DNA of 64,000 nucleotides from Nissabacter sp. SGAir0207. GTDB lineage: Bacteria > Pseudomonadota > Gammaproteobacteria > Enterobacterales > Enterobacteriaceae. The notes below the pieces were generated by a model. The model was not told where the DNA came from and made no database searches. It saw only the letters and a list, made by a program, of their open reading frames with translations. Below, one piece after another: positions 9,576-19,915 of the stretch (position 1 is the first letter of the stretch; each line of letters starts with the position of its first letter). The position numbers and the translations under genes were made by a program. The DNA lies in contig NZ_CP028035.1 in the NCBI RefSeq assembly GCF_005491205.1, positions 1,488,001-1,552,000 on the forward strand. Direction: 5' to 3'.

Positions 9576-10010
9576 ATGTTTAATTCGATTCTGGTGGTTT
9601 GCGTCGGCAACATTTGCCGCTCCCCAACCGGGGAGCGGTTACTGCGTAAATACACCGATAACACGATCATCCAATCGGCCGGCCTGTCCGCCCTGGTGGG
9701 GAAACCTGCCGATGAGCAGGCAAGCCAGGTGGCGGAGGAACACGGATTACGCCTCGAGGGGCACAGCGCCCGGCAACTTACCGCCGCCATGTGCAGGGAG
9801 TTTGACCTGATCCTGGTCATGGAGCGACGCCATATCGATGCGGTGACCAATCTGGCGCCGGAAGTCCGGGGTAAAACGATGCTGTTCGGGCACTGGGATC
9901 AGCAACGTGATATTCCCGATCCCTATCGGAAGAGTCGCGAGGCCTTCGAGTCCGTATACCGTTTACTTGATGATGCGGCTCAGAAATGGGCAAAAGCACT
10001 TACTAGCTAA
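9576..10010 (+). CDS. wzb: Low-molecular-weight protein tyrosine phosphatase Wzb
   Basis: 144 residues. The catalytic P-loop CVGNICRSP has nucleophile Cys9 and Arg15 (CX5R) near the N-terminus, and the general-acid loop DIPDPYRKS lies near the C-terminus. Wzb dephosphorylates the tyrosine cluster of Wzc; cycling of Wzc phosphorylation is needed for high-molecular-weight polymer. Six bases separate it from wza and 12 from wzc, consistent with one transcript. Confidence 0.96.
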   Translation: MFNSILVVCVGNICRSPTGERLLRKYTDNTIIQSAGLSALVGKPADEQASQVAEEHGLRLEGHSARQLTAAMCREFDLILVMERRHIDAVTNLAPEVRGKTMLFGHWDQQRDIPDPYRKSREAFESVYRLLDDAAQKWAKALTS

Positions 10011-10022
10011 TCAGGGAAAAAG

Positions 10023-12194
10023 ATGTCTGAGAAAAATAGAGTTCAATCAAGCCACGTGGGCGGCAATGACGAGATCGATCTGGGCAGACTCCTCGGAACC
10101 CTGCTGGATCACCGCTGGCTGATCATCGGGATCACCTCCCTGTTTGCCGTGATCGGCATCATCTACACCCTGTTCGCGACGCCGATTTATAAGGCAGACG
10201 CGATGGTGCAGGTGGAGTCTTCGGTCGGCAACGCCATCATCGACAATATGGACAGCCTCATGCCGAGCGCCCGTTTGGGTTCTGACGCAGAGATCCAGCT
10301 GATCCAGTCCCGTATGGTGCTGGGCAAGACCGTGGCTGACCTGAACCTGGACACCCAGGTGCAGGAGCACCACTTCCCGGTGTTCGGCAAGGGCTGGGCG
10401 CGTATCAGCGGCCAGGACCCGGCAGAGATCGCCGTGTCGCGCTTCAATGTGCCGACCAAACTGATGAACAAGCCGATGTCGCTGGAGATCGTCGATGGCA
10501 AGCACTATGTGCTGAGCCAGGATGGTCAGGAGCTGCTGAAGGGCGAAGTGGGCCAGCTGGCCACCAAAGGGGATATCTCCCTGCTGGTTAGCGATGTGAA
10601 GGCGGAAGAGGGCACGGTGTTTGACATCATCAAGCGTCCTGAGATCTTTGCCATCAAGCAGATCCAAGGGCAGTTGCTGATCGAGGACGCGGGCCGTGAC
10701 ACTGGCGTGCTGACCCTCTCGCTGACCGGCGAAGACCCGGACCTGATCCAGAAGACGCTGGCCAGCATCGCCAACAACTACCTGATGCAGAACGTAGAGC
10801 GCAAGTCCGCCGAGGCTGAGAAGAGCCTGGAGTTCCTGCGTGTGCAACTGCCGCAGGTACGCAGCAAGCTGGATATCGCCGAAGACAAGCTGAACCGCTA
10901 CCGCCAGCAGAATGAGTCCGTGGACATGTCCCTCGAGACCAAATCGCTGCTGGACCAGATGGTTGGCCTGGAGAGCCAGCTCAACGAGCTGACCTTCCGT
11001 GAGGCAGAGATCTCCAAGCTCTACACCAAGTCTCACCCGGCTTACCGCACCCTGCTGGAGAAGCGCCAGACGCTGGAGAATGAGAAGAACAACCTGAACA
11101 AACGTGTCAGCTCCATGCCGGAGACCCAGCAGGAGATCCTGCGTCTGACCCGTGATGTACAGGCTGGTCAGGAAGTCTACATGCAGCTGCTGAACAAGCA
11201 GCAGGAGCTGAGCATCACCAAGGCCAGCACCGTGGGCAACGTACGGGTGGTGGACAACGCGCTGACCCAGCCGGGCACCGTGAAGCCGCAGAAGATCCTG
11301 GTCATCATCATTGCCATCATGCTGGGCCTGATTGTCTCCATCTTCTGGATTGTGGTGAAGATCATGCTGTACCGCGGCATTGAGAACCCGCAGGTGCTGG
11401 AAGAGGCGGGCATCAACGTCTACGCCAGCATCCCGCTCTCTGAGTGGCAGCAGAAGAAAGACCGCGAGCTGTTCGCGCAGAAAGGCACGAAACGCAAAGA
11501 GCAGGCGCAGGGTGTGCTGGCAGTGGGCAACCCGACCGACTTGGCAGTGGAGGCCGTGCGCAGCCTGCGTACCAGCCTGCACTTCGCGATGCTGGAAGCG
11601 AAAAACAATATCCTGATGATCTCCGGTGCCAGCCCGTCGATTGGTAAGACCTTCGTCTGTACCAACCTGGCGGTGGTGATTGCGCAGACCAACAAGCGCG
11701 TGCTGGTGATCGATGGCGATATGCGTAAGGGCTACACCCACGATCTGCTGGGCATCCCGAATACGCTGGGCCTCTCTGACATCCTCTCTGGTCAGAGCAG
11801 CGTGGCGAACGCGGTGAAGAGCAGTGGCGTCGCCAACTTCGACGTGATCACCCGCGGTAAGGTGCCGCCGAACCCGTCCGAGCTGCTGATGAACGAGCGC
11901 TTTGACGAGCTGTTGGCGTGGGCCAGCCAGCACTATGACATGGTGCTGGTCGATACCCCGCCAATCCTGGCGGTGACCGATGCAGCCATCGTGGGCCGCA
12001 AGGCCGGTACGGCGCTGATGGTGGCGCGCTACGGTGTCAATACCCTGAAAGAGATCGAGGTGAGTATCAACCGCTTCGACCAGAACGGCATTGAGATCAA
12101 GGGCGTTATCCTCAACTCCGTCATCAAGAAAGCGAGCAACTACTACGGCGCTTACGGCTACTACGAGTACGAGTACAAATCAGCCAAACAGTAA
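10023..12194 (+). CDS. wzc: Tyrosine autokinase and chain-length regulator Wzc
   Basis: 723 residues. An N-terminal Wzz-type domain is bounded by transmembrane helices near residues 32-52 and 424-446, with a long periplasmic coiled-coil region between. The cytoplasmic BY-kinase has Walker A GASPSIGKT (about 536), Walker A' VLVIDGDMRKG and Walker B MVLVDTPPIL. The last 17 residues hold seven tyrosines (YYGAYGYYEYEY...), the autophosphorylation cluster. It works with Wza across the envelope to polymerise and export capsule. Only hairpins and 155 bases separate it from the glycosyltransferase genes. Confidence 0.96.
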   Translation: MSEKNRVQSSHVGGNDEIDLGRLLGTLLDHRWLIIGITSLFAVIGIIYTLFATPIYKADAMVQVESSVGNAIIDNMDSLMPSARLGSDAEIQLIQSRMVLGKTVADLNLDTQVQEHHFPVFGKGWARISGQDPAEIAVSRFNVPTKLMNKPMSLEIVDGKHYVLSQDGQELLKGEVGQLATKGDISLLVSDVKAEEGTVFDIIKRPEIFAIKQIQGQLLIEDAGRDTGVLTLSLTGEDPDLIQKTLASIANNYLMQNVERKSAEAEKSLEFLRVQLPQVRSKLDIAEDKLNRYRQQNESVDMSLETKSLLDQMVGLESQLNELTFREAEISKLYTKSHPAYRTLLEKRQTLENEKNNLNKRVSSMPETQQEILRLTRDVQAGQEVYMQLLNKQQELSITKASTVGNVRVVDNALTQPGTVKPQKILVIIIAIMLGLIVSIFWIVVKIMLYRGIENPQVLEEAGINVYASIPLSEWQQKKDRELFAQKGTKRKEQAQGVLAVGNPTDLAVEAVRSLRTSLHFAMLEAKNNILMISGASPSIGKTFVCTNLAVVIAQTNKRVLVIDGDMRKGYTHDLLGIPNTLGLSDILSGQSSVANAVKSSGVANFDVITRGKVPPNPSELLMNERFDELLAWASQHYDMVLVDTPPILAVTDAAIVGRKAGTALMVARYGVNTLKEIEVSINRFDQNGIEIKGVILNSVIKKASNYYGAYGYYEYEYKSAKQ

Positions 12195-12241
12195 GGGGAG
12201 GGGGCACCCCCCTCTCTGGCCGGCCCCCGACGGGGCTGGCC
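12195..12241 (+). repeat. Two GC hairpins after wzc, possible attenuator
   Basis: GAGGGGG/CCCCCTC (within 12199-12214) and a longer hairpin GGCCGGCCCC...GGGGCTGGCC (12218-12241) follow the wzc stop. There is no T-run. In group 1 capsule operons a stem-loop after wzc reduces read-through into the biosynthetic genes; the same role is inferred here. Confidence 0.55.
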
Positions 12242-12349
12242 TGCTGCTGGCTCGCTGCACCCACACTTTCACCTTCCGCCGCCGGAAGGCAGTCAGGCAA
12301 TTTACTGGTCAGTCAATATCCGGACTCACTAACCGCAGAGAGTGAAACT

Positions 12350-13183
12350 ATGAACGAAAAACGCGTATCGGTGTATATTCCGACCCATAACCGGTCGTCA
12401 CTGTTAGAGCGGGCAATTAAATCGGTTATTAACCAGACCTATAAAAATATTGAAATATTGGTATGCGATGATGGCTCATCAGATGATACCCAGCAACTGG
12501 TCGAGCGTTATCAGCAAAAGCATGACAATATCCGTTATCTGAAAAATGAGACGCCGAAAGGCGCCTGTGCGGCACGTAATTTGGGCATTAACGCGGCCAC
12601 CGGTGAATATATTACCGGGCTGGATGATGATGATGAATTCCTGCCAGAGCGCATTGAGAAATTCGTTAAATTCTTCAACCGCCACAAATACCCTTATTTG
12701 AGTTCAGGCATCATCTTTAATTTCGGCAAGCACCAGAAGGTGGGCTTCAATAAAGTCACCCATATCCAGCTTGACGCGCTGCTCTACCAGAACATTGTCG
12801 GCAGCCAAATCTTCACCAAAACCGACTACCTGCGTGCGATTGGCGGTTTCGACGAGAGCTTCAAGGCCTGGCAGGACTATGACACCTGGGTTCGCCTGAG
12901 CGCCCGCTACGGCGAGGGCTATAACATCGGCGAGGCGACCTACATCCAGCACCTGGAGCATGAGTTTGGCCGCATCACCAAGAGCAACAAGCTGGAGATT
13001 GGCTACAACCAGTTCGTAACCAAGCACCGCAAATTGCTGAAACCGGCGCACCGCAAGAACCTGCTGTTCAACTACAAGATGGCGCGCGACGAGAAGCTCT
13101 CCATCCAGGACATGGTGCAGGTGTGCTACCCCGGTAACGTGGTCAACGTGATTAAGTACCAGGCACGCAAAATATTGATGTAA
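12350..13183 (+). CDS. Glycosyltransferase family 2
   Basis: 277 residues with a GT-A fold: [19 protein letters not shown], the nucleotide-binding CDDGSSDD and the metal-binding GLDDDDEF. It transfers a sugar from a nucleotide donor to the lipid-linked repeat on the cytoplasmic membrane face. Acceptor and donor cannot be read from the sequence. The first 350 bases are visibly more AT-rich than wzc, consistent with a variable-region gene. AGAGAGTGA is the ribosome site. First gene after wzc. Confidence 0.88.
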   Translation: MNEKRVSVYIPTHNRSSLLERAIKSVINQTYKNIEILVCDDGSSDDTQQLVERYQQKHDNIRYLKNETPKGACAARNLGINAATGEYITGLDDDDEFLPERIEKFVKFFNRHKYPYLSSGIIFNFGKHQKVGFNKVTHIQLDALLYQNIVGSQIFTKTDYLRAIGGFDESFKAWQDYDTWVRLSARYGEGYNIGEATYIQHLEHEFGRITKSNKLEIGYNQFVTKHRKLLKPAHRKNLLFNYKMARDEKLSIQDMVQVCYPGNVVNVIKYQARKILM

Positions 13184-13211
13184 CCCAAACGCGCTTGAGC
13201 AAGGAATAATA

Positions 13212-13799
13212 ATGAGCCGTGCGATCTATTTCGTCCTTCTGATGGTGAAGGATGCACTGAATTATCTCTCCCATGTGGGATTCCGGGCAAAAATGCGCGC
13301 CAACCGGGTGCGTATTGATAAAACCGCCTCGGTGTTCAAGCAGGATAAAAATGAGGTGATCCTCCATCCCGGCGTCTCTATCGGGAAAGGGAGCGTGATT
13401 ACCTGTTCCGATGAGATGGCCAAGCCGGGTGTCCAGAGCCGTATTGAAATTGGCGCGGACACTGCCATTAACGAATATAACAACATCCGGGCATCGGGCG
13501 GGGAAATAGTTATCGGCAAGAAATGCATTATTTCCCAATATGTGAGCATGATCGCCAGTAATCATGAAATCAATACCACGGAATTCATGAAAGATGCCCT
13601 GTGGGACAACGTGAAAACCTCCGTCACCATTGGTGATGACGTCTGGATCGGCGCTGGCGCCGTGATCCTGCCGGGCGTCCAGGTGGGCAATGGCTGCGTG
13701 ATCGCCTCGGGTGCCATCGTGACCAAGAGCGTGCCTGACTACAGCATCGTGGCTGGCGTGCCAGCAAAAGTAGTCAGCCAGCGCCAGATCCACCACTGA
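13212..13799 (+). CDS. Hexapeptide-repeat O-acetyltransferase
   Basis: 195 residues with left-handed beta-helix repeats: [20 protein letters not shown], then [20 protein letters not shown] and VPAKVV, the usual closing segment of WcaF/maltose-acetyltransferase-like enzymes. The His in ASNHEI is the likely catalytic residue. It probably O-acetylates one sugar of the repeat unit from acetyl-CoA. The position between glycosyltransferases supports a polysaccharide substrate. Confidence 0.87.
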   Translation: MSRAIYFVLLMVKDALNYLSHVGFRAKMRANRVRIDKTASVFKQDKNEVILHPGVSIGKGSVITCSDEMAKPGVQSRIEIGADTAINEYNNIRASGGEIVIGKKCIISQYVSMIASNHEINTTEFMKDALWDNVKTSVTIGDDVWIGAGAVILPGVQVGNGCVIASGAIVTKSVPDYSIVAGVPAKVVSQRQIHH

Positions 13800-13835
13800 T
13801 TCCCTTTTCCGACAACTCACAGAGCCGTATGCCCT

Positions 13836-14984
13836 ATGCCTATGCTTAAAGATCGACACATTGCGATAGTCTTCACTGCCGCCATCGTGGGTGGCCATGA
13901 ACTTATGGCTGTCGAGCATATTAAAAAACTTCAGCGCAAGGGGCTGCAGCTGTGCTGCATGGTGCCGGATGACAACCAGAAGCTGATGGCAACCCTCGAT
14001 CAGGCGGGCATCGCCTGGCAGCCGCATGATGTGCGCCACCAGAAGCTGGAGATCCTGCACGCCTTCTTCAACCTGGCGCTGCGCGCCCGTGCGGCGCGCC
14101 TGCTGAAGGATCTGGCGGCGCGCTTTGATGACATTGTGCTGATCCAGGGCGATATCGAGCTTGGCTCGGTGTTCGTCAACATGGCGGCGCAGCAGAAGCT
14201 GGATGTGATCTCCTATATCCCCTATGCACACAGCTTCCGCAAGATGCACGCCAAACTGGCCGGCATCAAGGACGCGCTGGGCGCGGTGGCCTACCGCCGC
14301 TGCACCCGCTACATCACCATCTCCGAGTGCTTCGCTGACGACCTGCGCCGCTGGAACCCCAAGGCGCGCGTGCGGGTGTTGCCGAACTTTGTCGCGCCGC
14401 CGCCGGTGGCCGAGATCCGTGGGGTGGGCTACCACTTCACGCCACGCGCCGACACGCTGCGCATCCTGATGCCGGGCCGCGTCAGCTTCCGCCAGAAGGG
14501 GCAGGATGTGCTGATGGAGGCGCTGAAGCGTCTGGCTGGCCTGCCGATCGCCATTGAGGTGGTGGTGGCGGGGGATGGCCCGGATCTGGCGGCGCTCAAG
14601 GCGCAGGCGGCCACACTGCCAGCTTCGATCAAGGTCACCTTCCTCGGCTGGGTCAACCCCATCTGGGAATATGCCTACGACGTCGATTTCATCGTCATCC
14701 CCTCGAAATATGAGGGCGTGCCGCTGGTGATGCTGGAGGCGCAAAAGCGCCATATCCCGATCATCGCCTCACGCCGTGACGGCATGAAGGACTATCTGGA
14801 CGCGCACGCCATCTATGACGTCGATGGCCCGCTGGATGAGTCGGCCGCGCTCGCCGGCAAGATTGCCGACTACCTGCGCGAGCAGCACGGCATCAGCGCC
14901 ACGCAGGCGGAGGCCCGCCCGGCCAGTCGCCCGGCCGCTGGCGCGACGCCACTTAATACTCCAATAAAAGAAGAACGCTTATGA
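13836..14984 (+). CDS. Glycosyltransferase family 4 (GT-B)
   Basis: 382 residues. The N-terminal Rossmann half begins IAIVFTAAIVGGHE, and the C-terminal donor-binding half has ILMPGRVSFRQKGQDVLMEA, FLGW and PSKYEGVPLVMLEAQ, the E-x7-E motif of retaining GT4 enzymes. The last 25 residues are low-complexity Ala/Pro-rich. Translation could start at 13836 or 13842. It overlaps the polymerase gene by the ATGA arrangement, indicating translational coupling. Confidence 0.86.
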   Translation: MPMLKDRHIAIVFTAAIVGGHELMAVEHIKKLQRKGLQLCCMVPDDNQKLMATLDQAGIAWQPHDVRHQKLEILHAFFNLALRARAARLLKDLAARFDDIVLIQGDIELGSVFVNMAAQQKLDVISYIPYAHSFRKMHAKLAGIKDALGAVAYRRCTRYITISECFADDLRRWNPKARVRVLPNFVAPPPVAEIRGVGYHFTPRADTLRILMPGRVSFRQKGQDVLMEALKRLAGLPIAIEVVVAGDGPDLAALKAQAATLPASIKVTFLGWVNPIWEYAYDVDFIVIPSKYEGVPLVMLEAQKRHIPIIASRRDGMKDYLDAHAIYDVDGPLDESAALAGKIADYLREQHGISATQAEARPASRPAAGATPLNTPIKEERL

Positions 14985-16219
14985 TGATGAGTAGCTCCCG
15001 GGCCATCAGCCTGGATAACAGCCGCGGCCTGTCAATGTCCAGCATCCTGATCTTCCTGACCGCCGTCGCCTGTCAGCTGACGGACGTCGCGCTCGGGCCG
15101 GTCAAGGTGTGGGAGTTGATGGCACTGTCGCTGTTTCCGTTCTTTGTTCGCCGTATTGAAACCAAGCTGCTGATTTTCCTGGTGGTGTTTGTGGTGCTGA
15201 TGCTGCTGTCGCTGCTGAAGGGCGCGATGGGCGACGTCTACTTCTCCAACTACGGTGGGCTGAAAAGCAAGTATGTGATCTCGCTGGTGCGCTTCGTGGA
15301 GCTGGTGCTCTGTCTGGTGGTCGCCTGCCTGCCGTTCAACTTCTACCGCAACAATGGGCTGAGCTTCCACGACATCGTCAACAAGTTCTTGAAGTACAAC
15401 GCCATTATCTGTCTGGGGATCTTTGCGCTGTTTATGGTGGATACCGCCATTGGCACGCGGCTGGTCTCCTACGGCTCCACCCACCGCCTGCGTGGCTTCT
15501 ACGTGGAGGGCGGCCCCTACGGCCTCTACATCAGTACCCTGCTGCTGCTGGAGCTGATGTTCTTCAAGCGCAAACTGATGCTGGCGCTGTTCGGCGTGGC
15601 GCTGCTGGCCTCGCAGTCGAAGGCCGGGATCGTGGGCGCGGCGGTGTTTGTCTTCCTGGCACTGGCGTTCCGTTACCCGTTCCTGCGCAGCTTCCTGACG
15701 CCCAAAAGGGTATTCCGCTTCTCCACCCTGGTGCTGGTGGGCGTGCTGCTCGGCGGCGGCGTGATGTACAAGGTGGCCGAAAACTATGTGGATGACCTGA
15801 GCAACCTGCATCAGGTGCTGGAGCAGCGCGGCAATGACCCGTCGCTGGTGATGGGGCGCATCGCCGCCACCTTTATCGGCCCACGCATCATCGCCGACAA
15901 CCCCTTTATCGGGGTAGGGCTGGGCACCTACTCACTGGTGCGCAACAACTCAGAATACCGTGGCCCCTTCCCGATTGTACCGGGCTGGGATTTAACCGGT
16001 CTGGGTGGGTTCTTCAACCTATTAATTGAAAATGGCGCAATAGGCGTAATCCTGTTTTTAATTGCCACCATCCGTTATTTCCGATTTAACGAAATGGGCA
16101 TGGTCTTTTTCATCCTTTTCGTATTGCCATTCTTGTTGGGTGCGCAGTTGTATATGGTGTATCCGTGGTTATACCTCGGGTTTTATTGTGTCTATCGTAG
16201 AGAGATGACTGATGAGTAG
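14981..16219 (+). CDS. wzy: O-antigen polymerase-like membrane protein (Wzy candidate)
   Basis: Up to 412 residues, start ambiguous among three tandem ATGs (14981, 14984, 14987). About ten to twelve hydrophobic helices flank a large periplasmic loop near 250-340, containing FIGVGLGTYSLVRNN. That is the topology of the O-antigen polymerase/ligase family. With WbaP, a flippase and Wza/Wzc encoded nearby, Wzy is the expected missing role: it joins repeat units on the periplasmic face. Sequence is poorly conserved in this family, so the call rests on topology and context. Confidence 0.8.
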   Translation: MMMSSSRAISLDNSRGLSMSSILIFLTAVACQLTDVALGPVKVWELMALSLFPFFVRRIETKLLIFLVVFVVLMLLSLLKGAMGDVYFSNYGGLKSKYVISLVRFVELVLCLVVACLPFNFYRNNGLSFHDIVNKFLKYNAIICLGIFALFMVDTAIGTRLVSYGSTHRLRGFYVEGGPYGLYISTLLLLELMFFKRKLMLALFGVALLASQSKAGIVGAAVFVFLALAFRYPFLRSFLTPKRVFRFSTLVLVGVLLGGGVMYKVAENYVDDLSNLHQVLEQRGNDPSLVMGRIAATFIGPRIIADNPFIGVGLGTYSLVRNNSEYRGPFPIVPGWDLTGLGGFFNLLIENGAIGVILFLIATIRYFRFNEMGMVFFILFVLPFLLGAQLYMVYPWLYLGFYCVYRREMTDE

Positions 16220-17219
16220 GATTATTTACGACAACCGATGGGACGGTTCCGGCGGCATTGGTACTTTCGCGAACGAGATCAACCGAATAAATAAGTACGA
16301 AGATGCAAATTTCACCGGTAAGCCGGTTTCACCTGGCGATACGATTAAAACTGCCATGGCGAGCCTGTCGAAACGCGGCGATGTGATCTTTTTTCCGGGA
16401 TATATCCCGCCGCTGTTTTCGAAAATACCTTACGTGTTTACCGTACACGATTTGAACCACTTGGATCGCCCGGAAAACTCCAGCAAGTTCAAACGCTTGT
16501 TTTATGACGTGGTGATCCGGAATGGCTGCCGGAAAGCCAAGAAAATTCTGACCGTTTCAGAATTTTCCAAGCGACGCATTGTTGAGTGGTCTGGTATTAA
16601 TCCTAATAAGGTCGTTAATGTCGGTAATGGCGTCTCAGAAAGTTTTAATGTTCACGTAAAGCCTTATAATGTGGACTTCAAATATTTCTTATGTGTCAGT
16701 AATCGCAAGGCTCACAAGAATGAGCTGCGCACCCTGGAGGCCTTCGCCAAGGCGAATTTACCACCGGATGTGAAGCTGGTATTTACGGGTAAGCCAAGCG
16801 AAGAGCTGACCACATTAATGGAAAAATTGCAGGTCGCGGACCGGGTGCACTTTACCCATTTTGTGGCCTTAGAAGATCTGCCCTCATTGTATAAGAGCGC
16901 CAGCGGGCTGTTATTCGCCTCGCTGTATGAAGGTTTTGGTTTGCCGGTGATTGAGGCCATGGCCTGCGGAACGCCAGTGATTACCTCCAATACCACGTCA
17001 TTGCCGGAAGTGGCCGGTGACGCGGCGATTCTGGTGAATCCGCTGGATGTGGACGACATCGCCACCGCCATCAACCAGCTCTACTTCAATGAGGCGCTGC
17101 GGGAAAAATTGATTGCGAAAGGATTCATTCAGGCGAAGAAGTTCTCCTGGGCCAAGACCGCAGAGAAGGTGCGGAACGCCCTGAATGAAGTGATTGCTGA
17201 GGAACACCATGGAAAATAA
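16212..17219 (+). CDS. Glycosyltransferase family 4
   Basis: 335 residues, GT-B fold. The N-terminus has IIYDNRWDGSGGIGTFANEI, where the glycine-rich GGIGTF loop binds the donor. The C-terminal half has SASGLLFASLYEGFGLPVIEAMACGTPVI, carrying the E-x7-E motif. It starts inside the polymerase gene (8-bp overlap) and overlaps the next gene by 11 bp. The first half is more AT-rich than its neighbours. Together with the following gene it may be a mannosyltransferase, given manBC downstream; donor not provable. Confidence 0.86.
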   Translation: MSRIIYDNRWDGSGGIGTFANEINRINKYEDANFTGKPVSPGDTIKTAMASLSKRGDVIFFPGYIPPLFSKIPYVFTVHDLNHLDRPENSSKFKRLFYDVVIRNGCRKAKKILTVSEFSKRRIVEWSGINPNKVVNVGNGVSESFNVHVKPYNVDFKYFLCVSNRKAHKNELRTLEAFAKANLPPDVKLVFTGKPSEELTTLMEKLQVADRVHFTHFVALEDLPSLYKSASGLLFASLYEGFGLPVIEAMACGTPVITSNTTSLPEVAGDAAILVNPLDVDDIATAINQLYFNEALREKLIAKGFIQAKKFSWAKTAEKVRNALNEVIAEEHHGK

Positions 17220-18363
17220 CTATAGCGTGGGTTTTGTGACCGACTGGCTGGTCACCTACGCCGGCGCTGAGAAGGTGCTGAGCGAACTGGTAAAAGTCTA
17301 CCCGGAGGCCGATCTCTACTCGGTGATCGACTTCCTCTCTGACCAGGATCGCCAGAAGATCGGCAACAAGCGTGCCACCACCACCTTCGCGCAGAACCTG
17401 CCGCGGGTGAAGAAGAAGTATCAGAACTACCTGCCGCTGCTGCCGCTGGCGATTGAGCAACTGGATGTCTCCGGCCATGACGTGGTGATCTCCAGCTCCC
17501 ACGCGGTGGCTAAAGGGGTGCTGACCGGCCCGGACCAGCTGCACATCAGCTATGTGCACTCGCCGATCCGCTACGCCTGGGACTTGCAACACCAGTACCT
17601 GCGCGGCGCCGGTCTGGACAAAGGCATGAAAGGCTCGCTGGCCAAGTACCTGCTGCACAAGATGCGCCTGTGGGACTACCGCACCGCCAAGGGCGTAGAC
17701 CACTTTATCGGCAACTCGCAATTCATTGCCCGTCGCATCCATAAGGTCTATGGCCGCAAGGCGGATGTGATCTATCCGCCGGTTAACGTTGACCGCTTCT
17801 CGCTCAACGAGAACAAAGAAGAGTTCTACTTCACCGCCTCCCGCATGGTGCCCTACAAGCGGATGGACCTGATTGTGGAAGCCTTCGCCAACATGCCAGA
17901 CAAGAAGCTGGTGGTGATCGGCGACGGCAGCGAGATGGAGAAGGTGAAACGCCTGGCGAAACCGAACATCGAGATCCTGGGCTTCCAGGATGACGCCACC
18001 CTGCAGGACTACATGCGCCGCGCGAAAGCCTTCGTGTTCGCCGCGGAAGAGGACTTCGGTATCTCCCCGGTGGAGGCACAGGCCTGTGGTACGCCGGTCA
18101 TCGCCTTCGGCAAGGGTGGGGCGCTGGAGACCGTGCGCCCGCTCGGCGTGGCGCGCCCGACCGGCCTGTTCTTTGACGAGCAGACCGTGCCGAGTCTGGT
18201 GGCTGCCGTCAACCGCTTCGAGCAGAACCGCGATGACATTCTGGCGCAGGATTGCCGCTTCAATGCCACCAAGTTCTCGGAGGCGCGGTTCCGCGAAGAG
18301 ATGCAGCAGTACGTGGATGCCAAATGGCAAGTGTTCAACGAATCCAAAAAGATCATTTACTAG
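17209..18363 (+). CDS. Glycosyltransferase family 4, WbaZ-like (probable mannosyltransferase)
   Basis: 384 residues from the ATG at 17209, preceded by GAGGA; an upstream TTG at 17194 is possible. [21 protein letters not shown] and the long [20 protein letters not shown] segment resemble WbaZ-type mannosyltransferases of O-antigen and exopolysaccharide clusters. The C-terminal [20 protein letters not shown] carries the E-x7-E motif. manC starts 16 bases downstream, which fits use of GDP-mannose. Confidence 0.84.
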   Translation: MENNYSVGFVTDWLVTYAGAEKVLSELVKVYPEADLYSVIDFLSDQDRQKIGNKRATTTFAQNLPRVKKKYQNYLPLLPLAIEQLDVSGHDVVISSSHAVAKGVLTGPDQLHISYVHSPIRYAWDLQHQYLRGAGLDKGMKGSLAKYLLHKMRLWDYRTAKGVDHFIGNSQFIARRIHKVYGRKADVIYPPVNVDRFSLNENKEEFYFTASRMVPYKRMDLIVEAFANMPDKKLVVIGDGSEMEKVKRLAKPNIEILGFQDDATLQDYMRRAKAFVFAAEEDFGISPVEAQACGTPVIAFGKGGALETVRPLGVARPTGLFFDEQTVPSLVAAVNRFEQNRDDILAQDCRFNATKFSEARFREEMQQYVDAKWQVFNESKKIIY

Positions 18364-18379
18364 GCGTAAGGGGAAACAC

Positions 18380-19834
18380 ATGAGCTCGACCAAACTCTAT
18401 CCGGTGATCATGGCAGGCGGCTCCGGCAGCCGTTTGTGGCCCTTATCCCGCATCCTGTACCCGAAGCAGTTCCTGAACCTGAACGGCAACGAAACCATGT
18501 TGCAGTCCACCCTGAAGCGTCTGGATGGCCTGAGCTGCCAGAACCCGGTGGTGATCTGCAATGAAGTACACCGCTTTATCGTGGCCGAGCAGCTGCGCGA
18601 AATGGGCAAGCTGACCAAAAACATCATTCTGGAGCCGGCAGGCCGCAACACCGCCCCGGCCATCGCGCTGGCGGCCCTGACCGTGGATCAGGCCGAGGGT
18701 GCGGATGAAGACCCGCTGATGCTGGTGCTGGCCGCTGACCACGTGATCAAGGATGTGGCCGCCTTCCAGCGCGCCGTGACCGACGCCATCCCCTACGCCC
18801 AGGAGGGCAAGCTGGTGACCTTCGGCATCGTGCCGACCGGCCCGGAGACGGGCTATGGCTACATCAAGCGCGGCGAGACCGTCGCCCTCGACAACCCGGT
18901 CAACGCGCCGGATGAGGTGGCGTTCCGCGTCGCCGAGTTCCGCGAGAAGCCGGATCTGGCGACTGCCCAGAGCTATCTGGAGAGCGGCCACTACTACTGG
19001 AACAGCGGCATGTTCCTGTTCCGCGCCAGCCGCTATCTGGAGGAGCTGAACAAGTTCCGCGCCGACATCGGCAGTGCCTGTGCCGAGGCGGTCGGTACTA
19101 TTGACCCGGATCTGGACTTTGTGCGCGTGGATGTGGACGCCTTCCTGCGCTGCCCGGATGAGTCCATCGACTATGCGGTGATGGAGAAGACCCAGGACGC
19201 CATCGTGGTGCCGATGGATGCTGGCTGGAGCGACGTCGGCTCCTGGTCCTCCCTGTGGGAGATCAGTGACAAGGACGAGCTTGGCAACGTGCATCAGGGC
19301 GATGTCATCAGCCACAACTCGCAGGACAACTATGTGTTCGCGGAGTCGAGTCTGGTGACCACCGTTGGCGTGCAGAACTTGGTGGTAGTGCAGACCAAGG
19401 ATGCGGTGCTGATCGCGGACGTCAATCAGGTGCAGGATGTGAAGAAGATCGTTGAGAAGATCAAATCTTCCGGCCGCCAGGAGCACCATATCCACCGTGA
19501 AGTCTACCGTCCGTGGGGCAAGTATGACTCCATCGACGCCGGTGCGCGCTATCAGGTGAAACGCATCACCGTGAAGCCGGGCGAGAAGCTATCGCTGCAG
19601 ATGCACCACCACCGCGCCGAGCACTGGGTCATTGTGGCTGGCACGGCCAAGGTCACCAAGGGCGAAGAGCAGTTCATCCTGACGGAAAATGAATCCATCT
19701 ACATTCCGCTGGGTGAGACCCACTCGCTGGAAAACCCCGGCAAGATTGCGCTGGATTTGATTGAAGTTCGCTCCGGTTCTTACCTGGAAGAGGATGATAT
19801 CGTCCGTTTCCAGGATAACTATGGCCGCGTGTAA
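18380..19834 (+). CDS. manC: Mannose-1-phosphate guanylyltransferase (bifunctional with mannose-6-phosphate isomerase)
   Basis: 484 residues from the ATG at 18380, after AAGGGGA. The N-terminal nucleotidyltransferase has [16 protein letters not shown] (GTP loop), LVLAADHVI and the FREKPDL lysine motif. The C-terminal cupin-type isomerase domain starts [12 protein letters not shown] and has the metal-binding MHHHRAEHW and [10 protein letters not shown]. It makes GDP-mannose from mannose-1-phosphate and may also convert fructose-6-phosphate to mannose-6-phosphate. Paired with manB as in most enteric clusters (cpsB). Confidence 0.96.
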   Translation: MSSTKLYPVIMAGGSGSRLWPLSRILYPKQFLNLNGNETMLQSTLKRLDGLSCQNPVVICNEVHRFIVAEQLREMGKLTKNIILEPAGRNTAPAIALAALTVDQAEGADEDPLMLVLAADHVIKDVAAFQRAVTDAIPYAQEGKLVTFGIVPTGPETGYGYIKRGETVALDNPVNAPDEVAFRVAEFREKPDLATAQSYLESGHYYWNSGMFLFRASRYLEELNKFRADIGSACAEAVGTIDPDLDFVRVDVDAFLRCPDESIDYAVMEKTQDAIVVPMDAGWSDVGSWSSLWEISDKDELGNVHQGDVISHNSQDNYVFAESSLVTTVGVQNLVVVQTKDAVLIADVNQVQDVKKIVEKIKSSGRQEHHIHREVYRPWGKYDSIDAGARYQVKRITVKPGEKLSLQMHHHRAEHWVIVAGTAKVTKGEEQFILTENESIYIPLGETHSLENPGKIALDLIEVRSGSYLEEDDIVRFQDNYGRV

Positions 19835-19863
19835 CGTTTAAATACTTTTACTATTCACCAGGG

Positions 19864-19882
19864 CGTGCCGCCTGCCGGCACG
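19864..19882 (+). repeat. Intercistronic hairpin between manC and manB
   Basis: CGTGCCG and CGGCACG form a perfect 7-bp stem with a 5-base loop. No T-run follows, so RNA stabilisation or partial attenuation is more likely than full termination. Confidence 0.5.
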
Positions 19883-19915
19883 TTGGTGTGGGATATTATG
19901 CTCAAGGAAATGTCT

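Noticed and set aside
10047..11933. Long open frame on the minus strand opposite wzc (628 codons)
   Set aside because: Antisense to a clearly recognised wzc. Composition is dominated by Gln/His/Leu/Val, typical of reverse-complement shadows of GC-rich genes, and no domain motif is visible.
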